Below, piece by piece: positions 18,830 to 30,034 of a stretch of 64,000 bases of DNA. Source of the DNA: Phymatolithon calcareum (taxonomy: Eukaryota; Rhodophyta; Florideophyceae; Hapalidiales); contig OZ345383.1 of NCBI GenBank assembly GCA_977006965.1, positions 682,001 to 746,000 of the forward strand. The letters are read 5' to 3'. Made by a program: the position numbers and the translations under genes. A model generated the notes under the pieces. The model did no database searches. It was not told the origin of the DNA and was given only the letters and a program-made list of their open reading frames with translations. Position 1 is the stretch's first letter, and the number at the start of each line of letters is the position of its first letter.

Positions 18830-20091
18830 GCAATAACGACCGCCGCGGTATGGCCCTCCGCCGCTTCGGGAGAGACAAAAGATCCCTTTTTTTGACAGTC
18901 TCATCAGTGCTCTTGACGCTCTCGGAAACGAAGACGAATCTGTGAAGAGTAGTCTTCTTCAGGAAGAGCAACGTAAGAACATGCGAATCGAAGCAACAGA
19001 CCCGAAATCAGAGACGGCTGCTCTGTTTACTGCAAGACGTGACGGAAAACAGAGCAGGTCATCCATCTCTCAGGTGTTGGACCAAGTTCCCTTATCTCGC
19101 TCCAGAAGGTTGTAAACGTCGAAATAAAGAACCGGCTAAGCCTTCTTTCCTGATCTACGAAAACGAGCCTGTCCGAGTCATTTCAGATTCCAATTTCGTA
19201 TGCGTCATGGCCAAGATACGCAGCTCCGTCATTCTCGAAAAGTCCAATACATGGATTATTGACTCGGGCTCCACCTCTCACATGACGTTCGATCAATCAG
19301 TCTTCTGTTCGTATACCGAACTGTCGTTAACTTTTGAAATGGGAACAAGAGTTCAGGCGAAAATTTCTGGAAGAGGTGACGCTATTATTACGATTAACGT
19401 CAATGGTAAGCAGTCCAGCACCAAACTCAAGGATGTACTGCATATCCTGGACTTCGGCTACTCACTACTTTCGGTGTCGAAAATAGACGAATATAGATAT
19501 GCGATAACATTCAAGAGAGGTCGATATTATGTCAGAGCGCAGGACTAAACTTTGTCACAAGAACACTAGGTAGAAGTCTGTATGCTCTTGATCTGTCGAA
19601 TGACTCTCCCACCGTTGAAGTTGCCTGCCTAGCTAATCTATAGCTTTGGCACGAACGTCTCGCTAATGTCCCTTCTGGTATCTCAAACATGGTACACTAT
19701 AGGGTGGTCAAAGTGTTACCATTGCTCCCAGTCCAGAAATAAAAGATCCATGCGCTCGCTGCTTTGCTGGCAAAAGTCATCGTTCTCCAATTCCCACATC
19801 CAATGATTCTCGCTCTAAAGCAGTTCTAGATCTAATGCATTCCGATGTCCTTGAGACTCTCGACATTCTATTTCTGGGAGGGTCCCAGTACTTCATCAAT
19901 TTCATTGGTGATCACTCCAAATGGACTACGGTGTTCACAATGCGAAAGAAGTCGGAGAGCTTTCAGTTCTTTCAGAAGTTCCACATGTATGTCGAGAATC
20001 TGACGGGAAGCAAGCTTGAAAATCTGAACGCGCAGAAGTTTTCACAAGCACCTAAAATCAATGCGATTAGGACCGACAACAGAGGCGAGTA
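18830..20091 (+). mobile_element. Ty1/copia remnant E1 (gag end, protease, partial integrase)
   Basis: The plus strand matches the main copia family here: gag piece SLISALDALGNEDES (about 18893), protease WIIDSGSTSHMTFD (about 19250-19300), GAG-pre-integrase and the first part of integrase ending IRTDNRGEY (about 20090). Frames are broken by several stops and indels (19548, 19640-19730). It is cut at 20091 by the minus LTR of E2. Relative to other copies this is an old, strongly mutated copy. Confidence 0.8.
19039..19548 (+). pseudogene. Copia E1 gag-end/protease frame
   Basis: The 169-residue frame contains the aspartic-protease DSG triad (IIDSGSTSHMTF) and the following beta-rich segment ending DFGYSLLSVSKID, as in the intact pol copies at 33.6-37 kb. 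It ends in a premature stop before the GAG-pre-integrase domain. Confidence 0.7.
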
Positions 20092-20530
20092 TGTCGTTGG
20101 AGGTTAGGAAGATGATGAGGTTGAAGAAAAGGTTTGGTTGAGGTTGAATGGTTAACGTTGAGATGCGTTCCGTGAAGATGAGTTCCTTGCTTTATTGACT
20201 TGGCGGACCTCAGGTCTGGGATATAAAGGCCTGAGAATCCGACCCGACATGGTAAAAGCCCTACTTGACGACGGAGATATATTAACCCTAAAAAAATTTG
20301 TCATAATATTATATGACACGTGTAACATGATAAAATCAAATGTTATCTATTGAGTGAGGGGAGTATGATTACCATATTCTTATCATACTCTGACACGTGT
20401 AAGCGCTAATCTTCTTATCTCCTAGTTCTGACACTTTGTCTTTCGACTTGACACGTGTACACGTGTGCCGATATGAGAATTGATATTGAAGTGTGATGCG
20501 ACTAGAGCTCCAAGCTCCACACTTCCAGCA
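20092..20530 (-). repeat. Copia family-1 LTR (3' LTR of E2)
   Basis: The minus-strand start is TGCTGGAAGTGTG and the end is AACCTCCAACGACA. It carries a TATA-like TTTATATCCC, CACGTG palindromes and a polyadenylation-type element. Diverged from the other family-1 LTRs. Confidence 0.75.
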
Positions 20531-20601
20531 CTCCCCCTTGATCGAGGTATACGACGACGCTATTGCACATATTCCCATACTCGCTCTAAACTTGTCTGTT
20601 T

Positions 20602-21357
20602 TTACACGATCGAGTGGCATGGATAACGCGTCGGCGACGATAGAATCAGTGGAGCAGTATTTGATGTCCAGCTTTTCGGTTGCCACAAGATGACGAACAT
20701 AGTGATATTGTATATCGATGTCTTTGTTACGCTGAGTAATTGCAGCGTGTTTCCCGGTCGCAATCGTGCTCTGACTGTCTGTGTATAAGTCATTTGCGTC
20801 GGCTTGATGAGTCCATAGACATCGGTGATGAGTCTCAATAACCATACAGCTTCTTTCGCAGCAGCACAGGAAGCAATGTATTCCGCTGCGCACGTTGAGG
20901 TTGCGACAATTGTCTGCTTTCTCGACCTCCAGCTTATTGCTCCCTCTGCGAGCAAGAACACATACTCGCTTGTATACCGCCGAGTCTCAAGACATCCTGC
21001 CCAATCGGCATCTGTGCAGCCGATTGGAACCACACTGCTCTCTGTTCCAAAGAGAATCACATAGTCTCGCGTACCCGCAATGTACCGAAGAACACGCTTC
21101 ACAGCCATCCAATGTTGTTTAATAGGTTTTTCGCAAAACGAGGACAGCTTGCCGACCGCATCCGAGATATCTGGACGAGTACCGACCATTAGATACATGA
21201 GACTTCCAATAGCCGGACGGTACAGAACCTCGTCAGCGTCGGACTGGGTGATGTCGACTTTTTCGATACCGGTGTTCTTGGTGCTGAACTCCATTGGGGT
21301 GAGCATTGGTTTTGCGTTTTCCATGTTGAACCGTTCCAAGACGGACTTAGCGTACAC
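20602..21357 (-). pseudogene. Copia E2 RT end and RNase H, frameshifted
   Basis: The frame reads the end of RT (SVLERFNMENAKPMLTPMEF) and RNase H (TDADWAGC, CAAEYIASCAAAKEAVW) and then shifts frame at about 20770. The rest of RNase H (DIQYHYVRHLVATEKLDIKY) is in the next frame at 20369-20893. Confidence 0.75.
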
Positions 21358-21363
21358 CGATTG

Positions 21364-21735
21364 CTAGAGATGTAAAGTTCGAAGTTTCCGATTTCGACGA
21401 ATCTCCAGCCCAAGACACATACTTGCTTCACCAAGGTCCTTCATCTCGAATCGCTTGTTGAGCCCCCCCTTGATACACAAGATGGCAGAAGTGTCGTTAC
21501 CGGCAATCAGCAGGTCATCAATGTACAAAGCGATGATCATGATGCTGTCAGACTTGTGACGCACATATAGACATGGATCATTGGGACTGCTGGAAAGTCC
21601 AAGCTCGGCGATAAGGAACTTGTCCATTTTCGCATTCCATTTTCGAGGTGCTTGCTTGAGTCCGTAGAGTGCCGTCAAAAGCTTGCAAACAAGGTCGGGA
21701 CGCTTAGGATCTCGAAAGCCAGTCGGTACCTCCAT
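21364..21735 (-). pseudogene. Copia E2 reverse transcriptase fragment
   Basis: A 123-residue part of Ty1/copia RT: GLKQAPRKWNAKMDKFLIAE, CLYVRHKSDS and the catalytic IALYIDDLLIAGND (most copies here have YVDD). It stops just before the RT thumb. The palm N-terminal part is missing. Confidence 0.75.
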
Positions 21736-21844
21736 GTAGATATCTTCGTCAAGGTCGCCATGCTAGAAAGCGGTCACAACGTCCATTTGGAATAGCTCGA
21801 AGTCATGAACAGCAACGGTTGCAAGTAGGATACGGATCGAGGTG

Positions 21845-22301
21845 TGTTGGTTGGATCAAGTATGAGAGGTTGGATGTTCGATGTTTCCTTGGGTTATTCC
21901 GATGGCCAAGTCGGTCAGGTGTAGTCTATATACACCCGCCGGTGAAGCCTACAACTATTTTCTACAGTGTCAAGCACACTGTCTACGTCAGCAACAGACA
22001 CGCAATCGAAGCAGAGCTCTTAATTCACATGTCCGTTAAGGAAGCAGAGCCACGGAGCGGAGGCAAACCGCCGTGTCACACTGATGCAGAGGCTTGCACA
22101 GCGTTTTGATTCACTAACCGAAACAGAGTTTCCGCATGACACTTACTGAGTGTGCACTATATGTGTGTACTGGGGCTAGAAATAGACCAATTTCGCCACG
22201 TGTCCTTAAAGCTGGTTCACGGCGCATATTTTGAAGGTCCCGAAAATCGCTAATGGAGAACAGACTTTTTGAAATTTTGGTCGACGTTACCACTTTCAAC
22301 A
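21845..22301 (-). repeat. Copia family-2 LTR
   Basis: The minus strand starts TGTTGAAAGTGGTAACG next to a purine tract (22302-22318) and ends ACCAACA at 21845. It has a TATA box (TATATAGACTACACC on the minus strand) and a CACGTG. Part of it (22143-22299) is repeated at 23154-23312 next to the family-2 copia pol. Confidence 0.65.
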
Positions 22302-22573
22302 CTCCCCTCGATTGAAGGGACTAGATATGTCGAGCCGAAACGCCCATACATCGTCAACAGTGAACATGACACTTACAACCATGCTTCTCGTTTGCATGAC
22401 ACTGTATTATGCATGGCATGCATAATGACAGTAACAACAATGCACGTGACACTTGCGTAATGCACCTAACGTGTGTAAGGCGTAGAAATAGCTAGCTAAG
22501 GTCAGCCCTAGTGGCTACACCGATGTAATTCAATGAAAACAAACAATCATATCTTCACAACACAGGAATCCTC
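22302..22573. other. Unassigned AT-rich sequence between LTRs
   Basis: The first about 20 bp are the purine tract of the family-2 element. The rest has no recognisable coding sequence; it contains a dyad TGCATGGCATGCATAA near 22412. Confidence 0.4.
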
Positions 22574-23017
22574 TGTTGGAAGTGTGATTGCTTGGAGCTC
22601 TAGTCGCAAACACACTTCAATATCAAGGTATGATGTCGAGACACGTGTACACGTGTCAAGCCGAAAGTCAAAGTGTCTCAGAACTTTGAATCAAGAAGAT
22701 TGGCAGCGACACGTGGCAAAGTATGATAGGAGTATGATAATCATACTCCCCTCACTCAGTAGATGATTCTTCATTTTTTCATGTTACACGTGTCATATGA
22801 TATTATGACAAATTTGTTTAGGGTTAGAGTGTCTCCGTCGTCAATTAGGGATTTTGATCAAGTTGATTGAGTTCTCAGGTCTATATAGTCTTGACCTGAG
22901 GTCCGCCAAGTCAATAAACTACGGAACTCATTCTCACCTATCTCAGCTTCTACTCAACCATTTCACATCAACCAAACTTTTTCTTTCTCCTCATCACTTG
23001 CCTAACCTTCTCCAACA
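22574..23017 (+). repeat. Solo LTR, copia family 1, TSD TCCTC
   Basis: Starts TGTTGGAAGTGTGATTGC and ends CCTTCTCCAACA. Perfect 5-bp target duplications TCCTC flank it (22569-22573 and 23018-23022), showing an insertion followed by LTR-LTR recombination. It has TATA (TCTATATAGTC), AATAAA and CACGTG palindromes. Confidence 0.92.
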
Positions 23018-23312
23018 TCCTCAATCACGTGCTTAATACTTAGACGTGTTCAAACAATATACTACTATATCTGTGATAATGGCTATATGCCAATGTATGT
23101 GTACACGTGTACGTATCCAAAGTATTGCAGCGGTCCTTGCTTAAGACACTGTGCACTGAGTGTGCACTATATGTGTCTACTGAGGGCTAGAAATAGCCCA
23201 ATTTCGCCACTTGTCCTAAAAAGCTTGTTCACGGCGCATTTTTGGAAGGTCCCGAAAATCGCTAATTGAGAACAGACTTTTTGGAATTTTGGTCAAAGGT
23301 ACCATTTTCATC
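23018..23312 (-). repeat. Partial copia family-2 LTR (3' side of E4)
   Basis: The 23154-23312 part is about 85% alike to 22143-22299. The stretch to its left, with CACGTG and TATA-like words, is probably the remainder of the same LTR, interrupted by the solo LTR at 22574-23017. Confidence 0.55.
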
Positions 23313-23322
23313 ACTTTTCCTG

Positions 23323-23934
23323 TCAGAAACGAAGGGTCTTTCGACCTCGATCGCGCGAGATTTCTAATCCCAAGCATAAACGTGCCTCTCCTAAGTCCTT
23401 CATCTCGAACCGTTTCCGTAGCTCTCCCTTGATCCAAACAATTGCTGCAGTGTCATTGCCCGCAATGAGCAAGTCATCCACATACAGCGCTATGATCATA
23501 ACTTCTTTAGAGGTATGTCGAACGTAGAGACATGGGTCGTTCGGACTGCTGGTAAAGTTCAACTCGGTAATGAGGAATGCATCGATTTTGGAATACCATA
23601 AGCGTGGAGTTTGCTTAAGTCCAAAGAGCGCTTTCAAAAGCTTACACACTAAGTTTTGACGGGACGGCTGGCGGAATCCAGAAGGGATCTCCATATAAAT
23701 GTCGGTGTCCAAATCTCCGTGAAGGAATGACGTAATAACGTCCATCTGATGGTGCTCGAGATTCTTGACAGCGACTGTGGCGAGCATCACACGGACCGAG
23801 GTGAACTTGACGACTGGGACATACGTTTCGCCGTAATCCACTCCATGCACTTGTCGGCAACCCTTGACCACAATGCGAGCCTTAGGTCCAGATTCCTTGA
23901 ATGTAACGACATACATACATGGAAGGACATTCAT
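23323..23934 (-). pseudogene. Copia E4 reverse transcriptase
   Basis: A 203-residue RT core: GVDYGETYVPVVKFTSVRVM, QMDVITSFLHGDLDTDIYME (first catalytic Asp) and IALYVDDLLIAGND. It ends in LRKRFEMKDLGEARLCLGLE and is truncated before the thumb. Confidence 0.8.
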
Positions 23935-24644
23935 ATGAGGTGTGCGCTCAACAAGTTTTCATGTGTTGTTGCGAGTAATGGACGAATGTTCTTTTTCAAT
24001 AGCCGGTTTCCAAATGTCTATTTTCGGAGCAGAAGTGGTTTCTTGATATGAGCGAGGCACGTCTCCATTGCAAGATTGATAGATTGAGGTTTAGCTTTCC
24101 AGAACTCGCTAGGTGGCCGAGAGACACAGCTAGATCGGCGAAAAGTCGGAGCGGGATCGAGTGGTTGTGTGTTACTAATATCAGAGGCAGTGTTATCGTT
24201 ATCCTTTTCAGGGCTTGAATCGCCGGTCTCTGAAGGATGATTGGAAGATTCCGAGACTTTTGATTGCACTTCGATTGCACGTACTGGCTCAGTTTCTTTC
24301 ATTGCAGGAGTCTATATCTCCATAGTTACCTCATTTCTAAGTCCTTCGTCAAATTTGACACTTCTTGACACAACAATTTTCTTGTGCTCAGGGTCCCAGA
24401 TTCTGTACCCTTTGCTGGCAGAAGAATATCCAATCATCATACCCTCACGAGGACGAGAGTCAAGTTTCTTCACTTTTTCTTTTGATAAAACATACCAGCA
24501 CTTTGGCCCAAACACACGTATGTGATCGAGGTTTGGAGCTCATCCCATCCAAAGGTGATGTCGACTAGTGCCCGGGGGAAGACCTCGTGATGTAACACGG
24601 TTTCGGACGTACACAGCCTTTGACAACGCTTCACACCAGAACTT

Positions 24645-25724
24645 CTAATCCATGCTTTTGTGGTGGGGCATTGATCGAACGAGATTCATAAGAGTGCGGT
24701 TCATTCGCTCCGCCACCCCATTCTGCTGTGGAGTATAAGCGACTGTAAGCTGATGCAATATGCCGTGCTCCATAAGATAGGATTTGAAATCGTTGGACAG
24801 ATACTCGCCGCCATTATCGGTGCGTAGAATTTTAAGTTTTTCGGAATCAGTGGTGTATTTTTGAACATTCAGAGGCTGGGCTTTATTACCGGTATGCTTC
24901 TCTGCATACTTGGGGAACTGCTTAAAGTACTCAAAGCTTTCTGACGTAAAGCGCATTGGATAGACAGTGGTCCATTTCGAGATATCGGCGATAAAGGAGA
25001 TGAAATAACGAGAGCCTCCGACAGAAGTCACATTGATTGGTCCAAGCACATCAGAATGTTCGAGCTCAAGGAGACCAGAAGCACGAGAGTTTCTTGCTTT
25101 GGGAAAAGGAGCTTGATGCACTTTGCCATAGATGCAGGCAACACAAATGGCAGACGAGGAAGAAGAGCTTGACAGATCAATACCTTTGACCACCCCACGA
25201 CGCACCATGTTTAGGATACCTGATTTGTCCACGTGTGCAAGTCGTTCATGGCAAAGCTTCATATTAGCTAGACAAGAAACTTCCGAAGTATTATGTGTGA
25301 TGGTGGTATCGAGAGCATAGAGAGACCCGCAACGAGTACCGCAAGCAACTGTTTTGCTGCAAAGGACGATGGAGCGTCTGCCTTTCCTGAACGTTGTTTC
25401 AGCACCAAGGTAGTTTATTTTTGACACAGACAAGAATTGGTACTTAAAGTCTGGAACGTGAAGAACATTTGTGAGCTTGATTTTTGTCTTGGAGCCGTTG
25501 ACACTTCCTGAGACAAAATTGTCTCCAATTCCAGCAATCCTTACATTGTCTCTGGTCCCCATTTCAACAGCTGAAGAAGCAACTGTGTTGTACGTAGAGA
25601 ATGCAGAGCGCTCAAATGTGATATGCGATGTCCAACCAGAATCAGTTATCCACAAGTAGGATTCTTCAGTTACGTTTGATTCTTGCTCGCGCGTCATCAG
25701 GCAGACAAAGTCCTCATCCTCCAT
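24645..25724 (-). pseudogene. Copia E4 protease and integrase
   Basis: A 359-residue frame with protease DSG (DSGWTSHITF), an HHCC-type zinc region (CHERLAHVDKSGI then CVACIYGKVHQAP) and an integrase core with ISKWTTVYPM, LRTDNGGEY and NGVAERMNRT (DDE). It breaks at 24645, where the E4 frame continues in another phase (24312-24515). Confidence 0.78.
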
Positions 25725-25740
25725 GACTTTAACAGTCGTG

Positions 25741-26041
25741 GACTGATTGGTGACGAGAGCGGTAGATTTTGCATTGTTCTTTCTTGATTTACGTCATCTT
25801 CCAGGAACAAGCTCCGGAAATTGTCGATAGCAACGATCGGATGTTGAAGAAGGTTCGAGCAAGTCTACCGGTGAACCTATAGATCTGGTCAAAATGCCAA
25901 ATTTTTGTCGCCCAAAATAGATTGACGGCAGTGCAACTCTATCGGTCCAAAACCTATAGGTGGAACTGTCTCAAAATAGTGAAAGATAAACAAGGAATTA
26001 AAACATAAATCTTCTATAAAATTGGAGCTACAATGCGAGAG
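25741..26041. other. Unassigned sequence between E4 and a plus LTR
   Basis: No coding or LTR signal recognised; possibly decayed gag/leader of E4. Confidence 0.35.
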
Positions 26042-26463
26042 TGTTGGAAGTGTGATTGCTTGGAGCTCTTGTCGCAAACACACTTCAATATCAAGGTATG
26101 ATCTCGGTACACGTGTACACGTGTTAAGTCGAAAGTCAAAGTGTCTCAGGACTTTGATTCAAGAAGATTGGCAGTGACACGTGTCAAAGTTTGATAAGAG
26201 TATGATAATCATACTCCCCTCACTCAGTAGATGATTCTTCATTTTTCATGTTACACGTGTCATATGATATTATGACACATTTGTTTAGGGTTAGAGTGTC
26301 TCCGTCGTCAATTAGGGTTTTTGATCAAGTTGATTGAGTTTTCAGGTCTATATATGCTCGACCTGGGATCCGCCAAGTGAAGAAACGAAGGAACTCATTC
26401 TCACCTGTCTCAGCCATCAACCAAACTTTTCTTTCTCCTCATCACTTGCCTAACCTTCTCCAA
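26042..26463 (+). repeat. Copia family-1 LTR, slightly 3'-truncated
   Basis: Starts TGTTGGAAGTGTGATTGC and ends abruptly after CCTTCTCCAA, where minus-strand pol of E5 begins. TATA, AATAAA-like and CACGTG palindromes present. No target duplication is visible, so it is part of a rearranged junction. Confidence 0.85.
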
Positions 26464-29167
26464 GAAAGGGTTTCTCGCAAAACGAAGAAAGCTTGCCGAC
26501 CGAGTCCGAGATGTCTGGACGAGTGCCGACCATCAAGTACATCAGGCTTCCGATAGCTGGACGATACGGAACTTCGTCTCCAAGGGACTCGGTGATATCC
26601 ACTTCCTCGATTGCGGTATTCTTGTTGCTTGACTCCATTGGGGTAGGTGCAGGTTTCGAGTTCTCCATGCCGAAGCGTTCGAAGACCGACTGAGCGTAGG
26701 CCGACTGCGAAAGATGAAGGGTCCGAAGAGTACGGTCCCGGCGAATCTCAAGCCCAAGGCATACACTTGCTTCATCAAGGTCCTTCATCTCGGACCGCTT
26801 GTTCAGCTCCCCCTTGATCCACGAAATGGCAGAGGTGTCGTTTCCAGCAATCAGTAAGTCATCCACATACAGGGCGATGATCATGATGCTGTTTGACTTG
26901 TGCCGGACGTACAGACAAGGATCGTTGGGACTGCTTGAGAAGCCGAGATCGTCGATGAGGAACTTGTCGATCTTGGCATGCCATTGCCGCGGAGCTTGCT
27001 TCAGACCGAGTAGTGCCTTCAAGAGCTTGCAAACGAGGTTGGGACGCTTGGGATCTCGAAATCCGGCCGGAACTTCTATGAAGATGTCTTCGTCAAGGTC
27101 ACCATGCAGGAACGCTGTCACAACATCCATTTGGTGGAGTTCCAGATCATGGACAGCAACTGTTGCAAGTAGGATACGAATCGAGGTGAATTTCACGACT
27201 GGGGCATACGTTTCACCGTAGTCCACCGCATGCACCTGTCCGAACCCTTTTGCCACAATTCGGACTTTTGGGCCTGTATCCTTGGCCTTGAAGACATACT
27301 TGCACGGTAGCACGTTCATGTCGGAGTTGCGCGGAACCAGTTTCCAGGTATTGTTATGGACGAGTGACGAATGTTCTTTCTCAATGGCCTTTGACCAGAA
27401 GTCGACATTATGATTTGAAGTCGCTTCCTTAAAGGTCTGAGGTATTTCATGAGAAGACAAAGCGGATTCCGATGCGAGATTGACAGATTCGAATGCAAGC
27501 ATTGCAGTGTACGCGGGAACTCTCGAGAAGTCAGTGGGTGGTTTTGAGACCCGAGCTGACCTGCGCAGAATGGGTTTGGCGATCATCGGTGTAGTTACTT
27601 CAGATGCCGGTGGTGCTGTTGGTTGTTCTGCATCGTCCGCCTGCTGCCCTTCTTCGTTAGTCACGTCGAGGTTCTTGTTCTTTTCCTCCGAAGTGTCCTT
27701 AGCTTCAACCGTATACTCGCATGCTTGGACGACTCCGTCGTCTGGAATGTCAGTGGATACATCAGTTTCAGCCTCACCTAATCCGCAATCCGATTCGTCG
27801 AACGTCACATCCCTTGACACAATCACCTTCTTGGAGCTTAGATCCCACAGCTTATATCCTTTGGACGAAGTCGCATATCCCAGCATAATGGCTTCACGAG
27901 TTCGAGAGTCGAGTTTCTTAACCTTCTTTTTTGGAATCACGTACCAACACTTTATGCCCAATACACGTAAGTGTCCCAAGTCTGGAGCGGCACCCATCCA
28001 TATGTGATGGGGGGTCTTGTTCGAAGGAAGTCCTCGTGACGTAACTCGATTGCGAACATACAAAGCAGTAGCAAGTGCTTCAGCCCAGAACTTCTTCTCG
28101 ATGCCTCTGTGATGAAGCATCGAGCGCACCAAGTTGAGAAGTGTGCGGTTCATGCGCTCAGCCACCCCATTCTGTTGTGGAGTATATGCTACTGTGAGTT
28201 GCTGATGTATACCGTGTTGTGCCAAATATGCCTTGAACTCGTTGGAAAGGTACTCGCCTCCGTTATCGGTCCTAATAGCCTTGAGCATTGGTGCAGTCGA
28301 GAAGTCCTGAACGTTCAAATGCTTAAGCTTTCTCCCAGTATGGGTTTCAGCGTACTTGTGGAACTTTCGAAAACACTCAAAGCTCTCCGACTTCCGTCGC
28401 ATGCTGTATACCGTTGTCCATTTGGAGTGATCATCGATGAATGTGATGAAGTATCGAGAGCCTCCAAGTGATGGAATGTCGATAGGACCTAAGACGTCGG
28501 AATGTACGAGGTGGAGGACAGCTTCAGAACGAGCACTACTAGACTTTGGGATACGAGCGCGATGACCTTTGCCGGCAAGACAGCCCTTGCATGGATGTTT
28601 TGAGATTGGATTGGGAGCTAGGTTCACACCTTTGACCACCCCATGACGTACCATATCAGAGATACCAGAGGGATGGACATGAGCGAAACGTTCATGCCAA
28701 AGCTGGACGCTGGCAAGACAAGAAACTTCGGTAACTTTATTGCCATCTGCAAGATCGAGTGAGTAGAGACTCTTGCGAAGTGTTCCTGTAGCAACCGTGT
28801 CATCATGAGCTTTAACATAGCAACGACTGTTCTTGAACGTAATCCCATATCCATACTCATCCATTTTGGATACCGATAGTAAAGAGTATCCAAAGTCCGG
28901 TATGTGCATAACATCCCTGAGTTTGCATTTCGATGGCTTCCCATTCATATTGATCGTAATAATGGCATCACCCTTTCCAGCGATTATGGCCTTAGCTTTC
29001 GTTCCCATTTCAACAGTAGACGACAGTTCGGTGTACGTGCAGAAGAGTGAACGGTCGAACGTCATGTGGGATGTGCTTCCAGAGTCAATGATCCAGGACT
29101 TGGACTTCTCGGAAATGTCGGAATTGCGCACCTTGGCCATCAAGCATACAAAGTCGGAATCAGACAT
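26450..29167 (-). pseudogene. Copia E5 pol (protease, integrase, RT; RNase H missing)
   Basis: A 905-residue frame from MSDSDFVCLM. Protease IIDSGSTSHMTF (residues about 26-37), GAG-pre-integrase (QLWHERFAHVHPSGI, about 157-171), integrase DDHSKWTT, IRTDNGGEYLSNEF and NGVAERMNRT (about 240-340), a long hydrophilic linker (about 460-560), and RT QMDVVTAFLHGDLDEDIF and ALYVDDLLIAGND (about 660-770). It ends SSFCEKP followed by five residues from the neighbouring LTR. In intact copies RNase H follows here. A stop codon separates it from gag. Confidence 0.85.
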
Positions 29168-29233
29168 GACTCGAACAGGTTCCGACTCATCCGTCAGAAA
29201 TGCAGATGATTTTGTTTGCTTTTCATTCCGACG

Positions 29234-30034
29234 TTAGTATCCTTCCGGAGCAAGGTGAGGGAATTTGGTCCAACACTTAACGCTCTTATGTCCGGATCGA
29301 TGACAATGGTCGCAGTGATCACGAATGCGTTCTCCATCGCGTCTGGCTGTGAACAGTGCGGCAGTCTCAGCTTTCACGGTTGATGCTTCGACTGTCATAG
29401 ACATACGCTGCTCCTCTTGCAAAAGTCTGCTCTTCACAAACTCGAGCGAGAATGACTCATCCTCGTTGCCAAGAGCATCGAGTGCACTGATTAAGCTATC
29501 GTACCGTTTCGGAAGTCCGTTAAGCACAGCCATCGCCATTTCTTTGTCGTCGATATCAACACCCATTGACTTGAGGGTGGATGCGAGCTGGCGAATACGG
29601 ATCGTATAAGAGAGTATTTTCTCGTCCTCGAGCATTGTGGCAGTATAGAACTTGCGGCGAGCGGCCAGTTTGTTCAGTAGTGTATGTCGTTCAAAGATAT
29701 TGAGAATCGACTGCCACATTTCCTTGGCCGTATTCACATCTTGCACATGCTCGAGATGTTCATCCGAGAGAGAAAGTCCGATAATAACCTTTGCCTTGTT
29801 GTCACTTTGACGCCAGAGAGTGAAATCGTCCGAGTCCCGTGCTGGTGGATCGTCCTCAATGTGTTCATCAAGTTCGCGAAATGATAGTACTAGCTGAATT
29901 TTCTGTTTCCAAGCGTGGAAATTGGTCTCATTGAGTTTCTCGACTTTCAGCGTTCCTTGCGAGTTGTCCATTTTGGGGAGTGTGGGTCTTCTATTCTTGT
30001 CGAAAATCCGTTCGGGGAGTCCACTGCGAGTCAA
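29234..30034 (-). CDS. Copia E5 gag (nucleocapsid)
   Basis: 266 residues, intact: UBN2-type capsid region (LKVEKLNETNFHAWKQKIQL, about 28-47; AKEMWQSILNIFERHTLLNK, about 105-124) and a CCHC zinc knuckle C-DHC-HRSG-H-KSVK-C near residue 245. Capsid proteins of Ty1/copia assemble the virus-like particle. The frame stops with TAA right after HLAPEGY, 66 nt before the first Met of pol and in the same frame. The same TAA is present in E9 and E10 but not in E8 or E12. Confidence 0.85.
   Translation of the reverse strand: MTRSGLPERIFDKNRRPTLPKMDNSQGTLKVEKLNETNFHAWKQKIQLVLSFRELDEHIEDDPPARDSDDFTLWRQSDNKAKVIIGLSLSDEHLEHVQDVNTAKEMWQSILNIFERHTLLNKLAARRKFYTATMLEDEKILSYTIRIRQLASTLKSMGVDIDDKEMAMAVLNGLPKRYDSLISALDALGNEDESFSLEFVKSRLLQEEQRMSMTVEASTVKAETAALFTARRDGERIRDHCDHCHRSGHKSVKCWTKFPHLAPEGY

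Larger units (their letters stand above)
20092..21844 (-). mobile_element. Ty1/copia fragment E2 (RT, RNase H and 3' LTR)
   Basis: Minus strand. RT with YIDD (IALYIDDLLIAGND) lies at 21735-21364, the thumb and RNase H at 21357-20560, then the purine tract CTCGATCAAGGGGGAG at 20531-20546 and the 3' LTR at 20092-20530. Frames are interrupted at about 21360 and inside RNase H. The 5' half is missing: at 21845 the sequence switches to another LTR family. The element abuts E1 on its left. Confidence 0.8.
23313..25740 (-). mobile_element. Diverged Ty1/copia element E4 (family 2), truncated
   Basis: Minus strand: protease (WITDSGWTSHITF, about 25640), GAG-pre-integrase (ANMKLCHERLAHVDKSGI), integrase (RTDNGGEYLSNDF, QQNGVAERMNRTL), a broken linker (24018-24600) and RT (YVDD, 23470). 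Gag is missing upstream of 25740 and RT is cut at about 23325, directly joined to LTR sequence, so RT thumb and RNase H are deleted. Protein similarity to family 1 is clear but it has many substitutions. Confidence 0.8.

Noticed and set aside
27480-28007. 175-residue plus ORF antisense to E5 pol (and similar at 45308-45835)
   Set aside because: Mirror of the pol linker region; it recurs in every copy only because the sense strand does.
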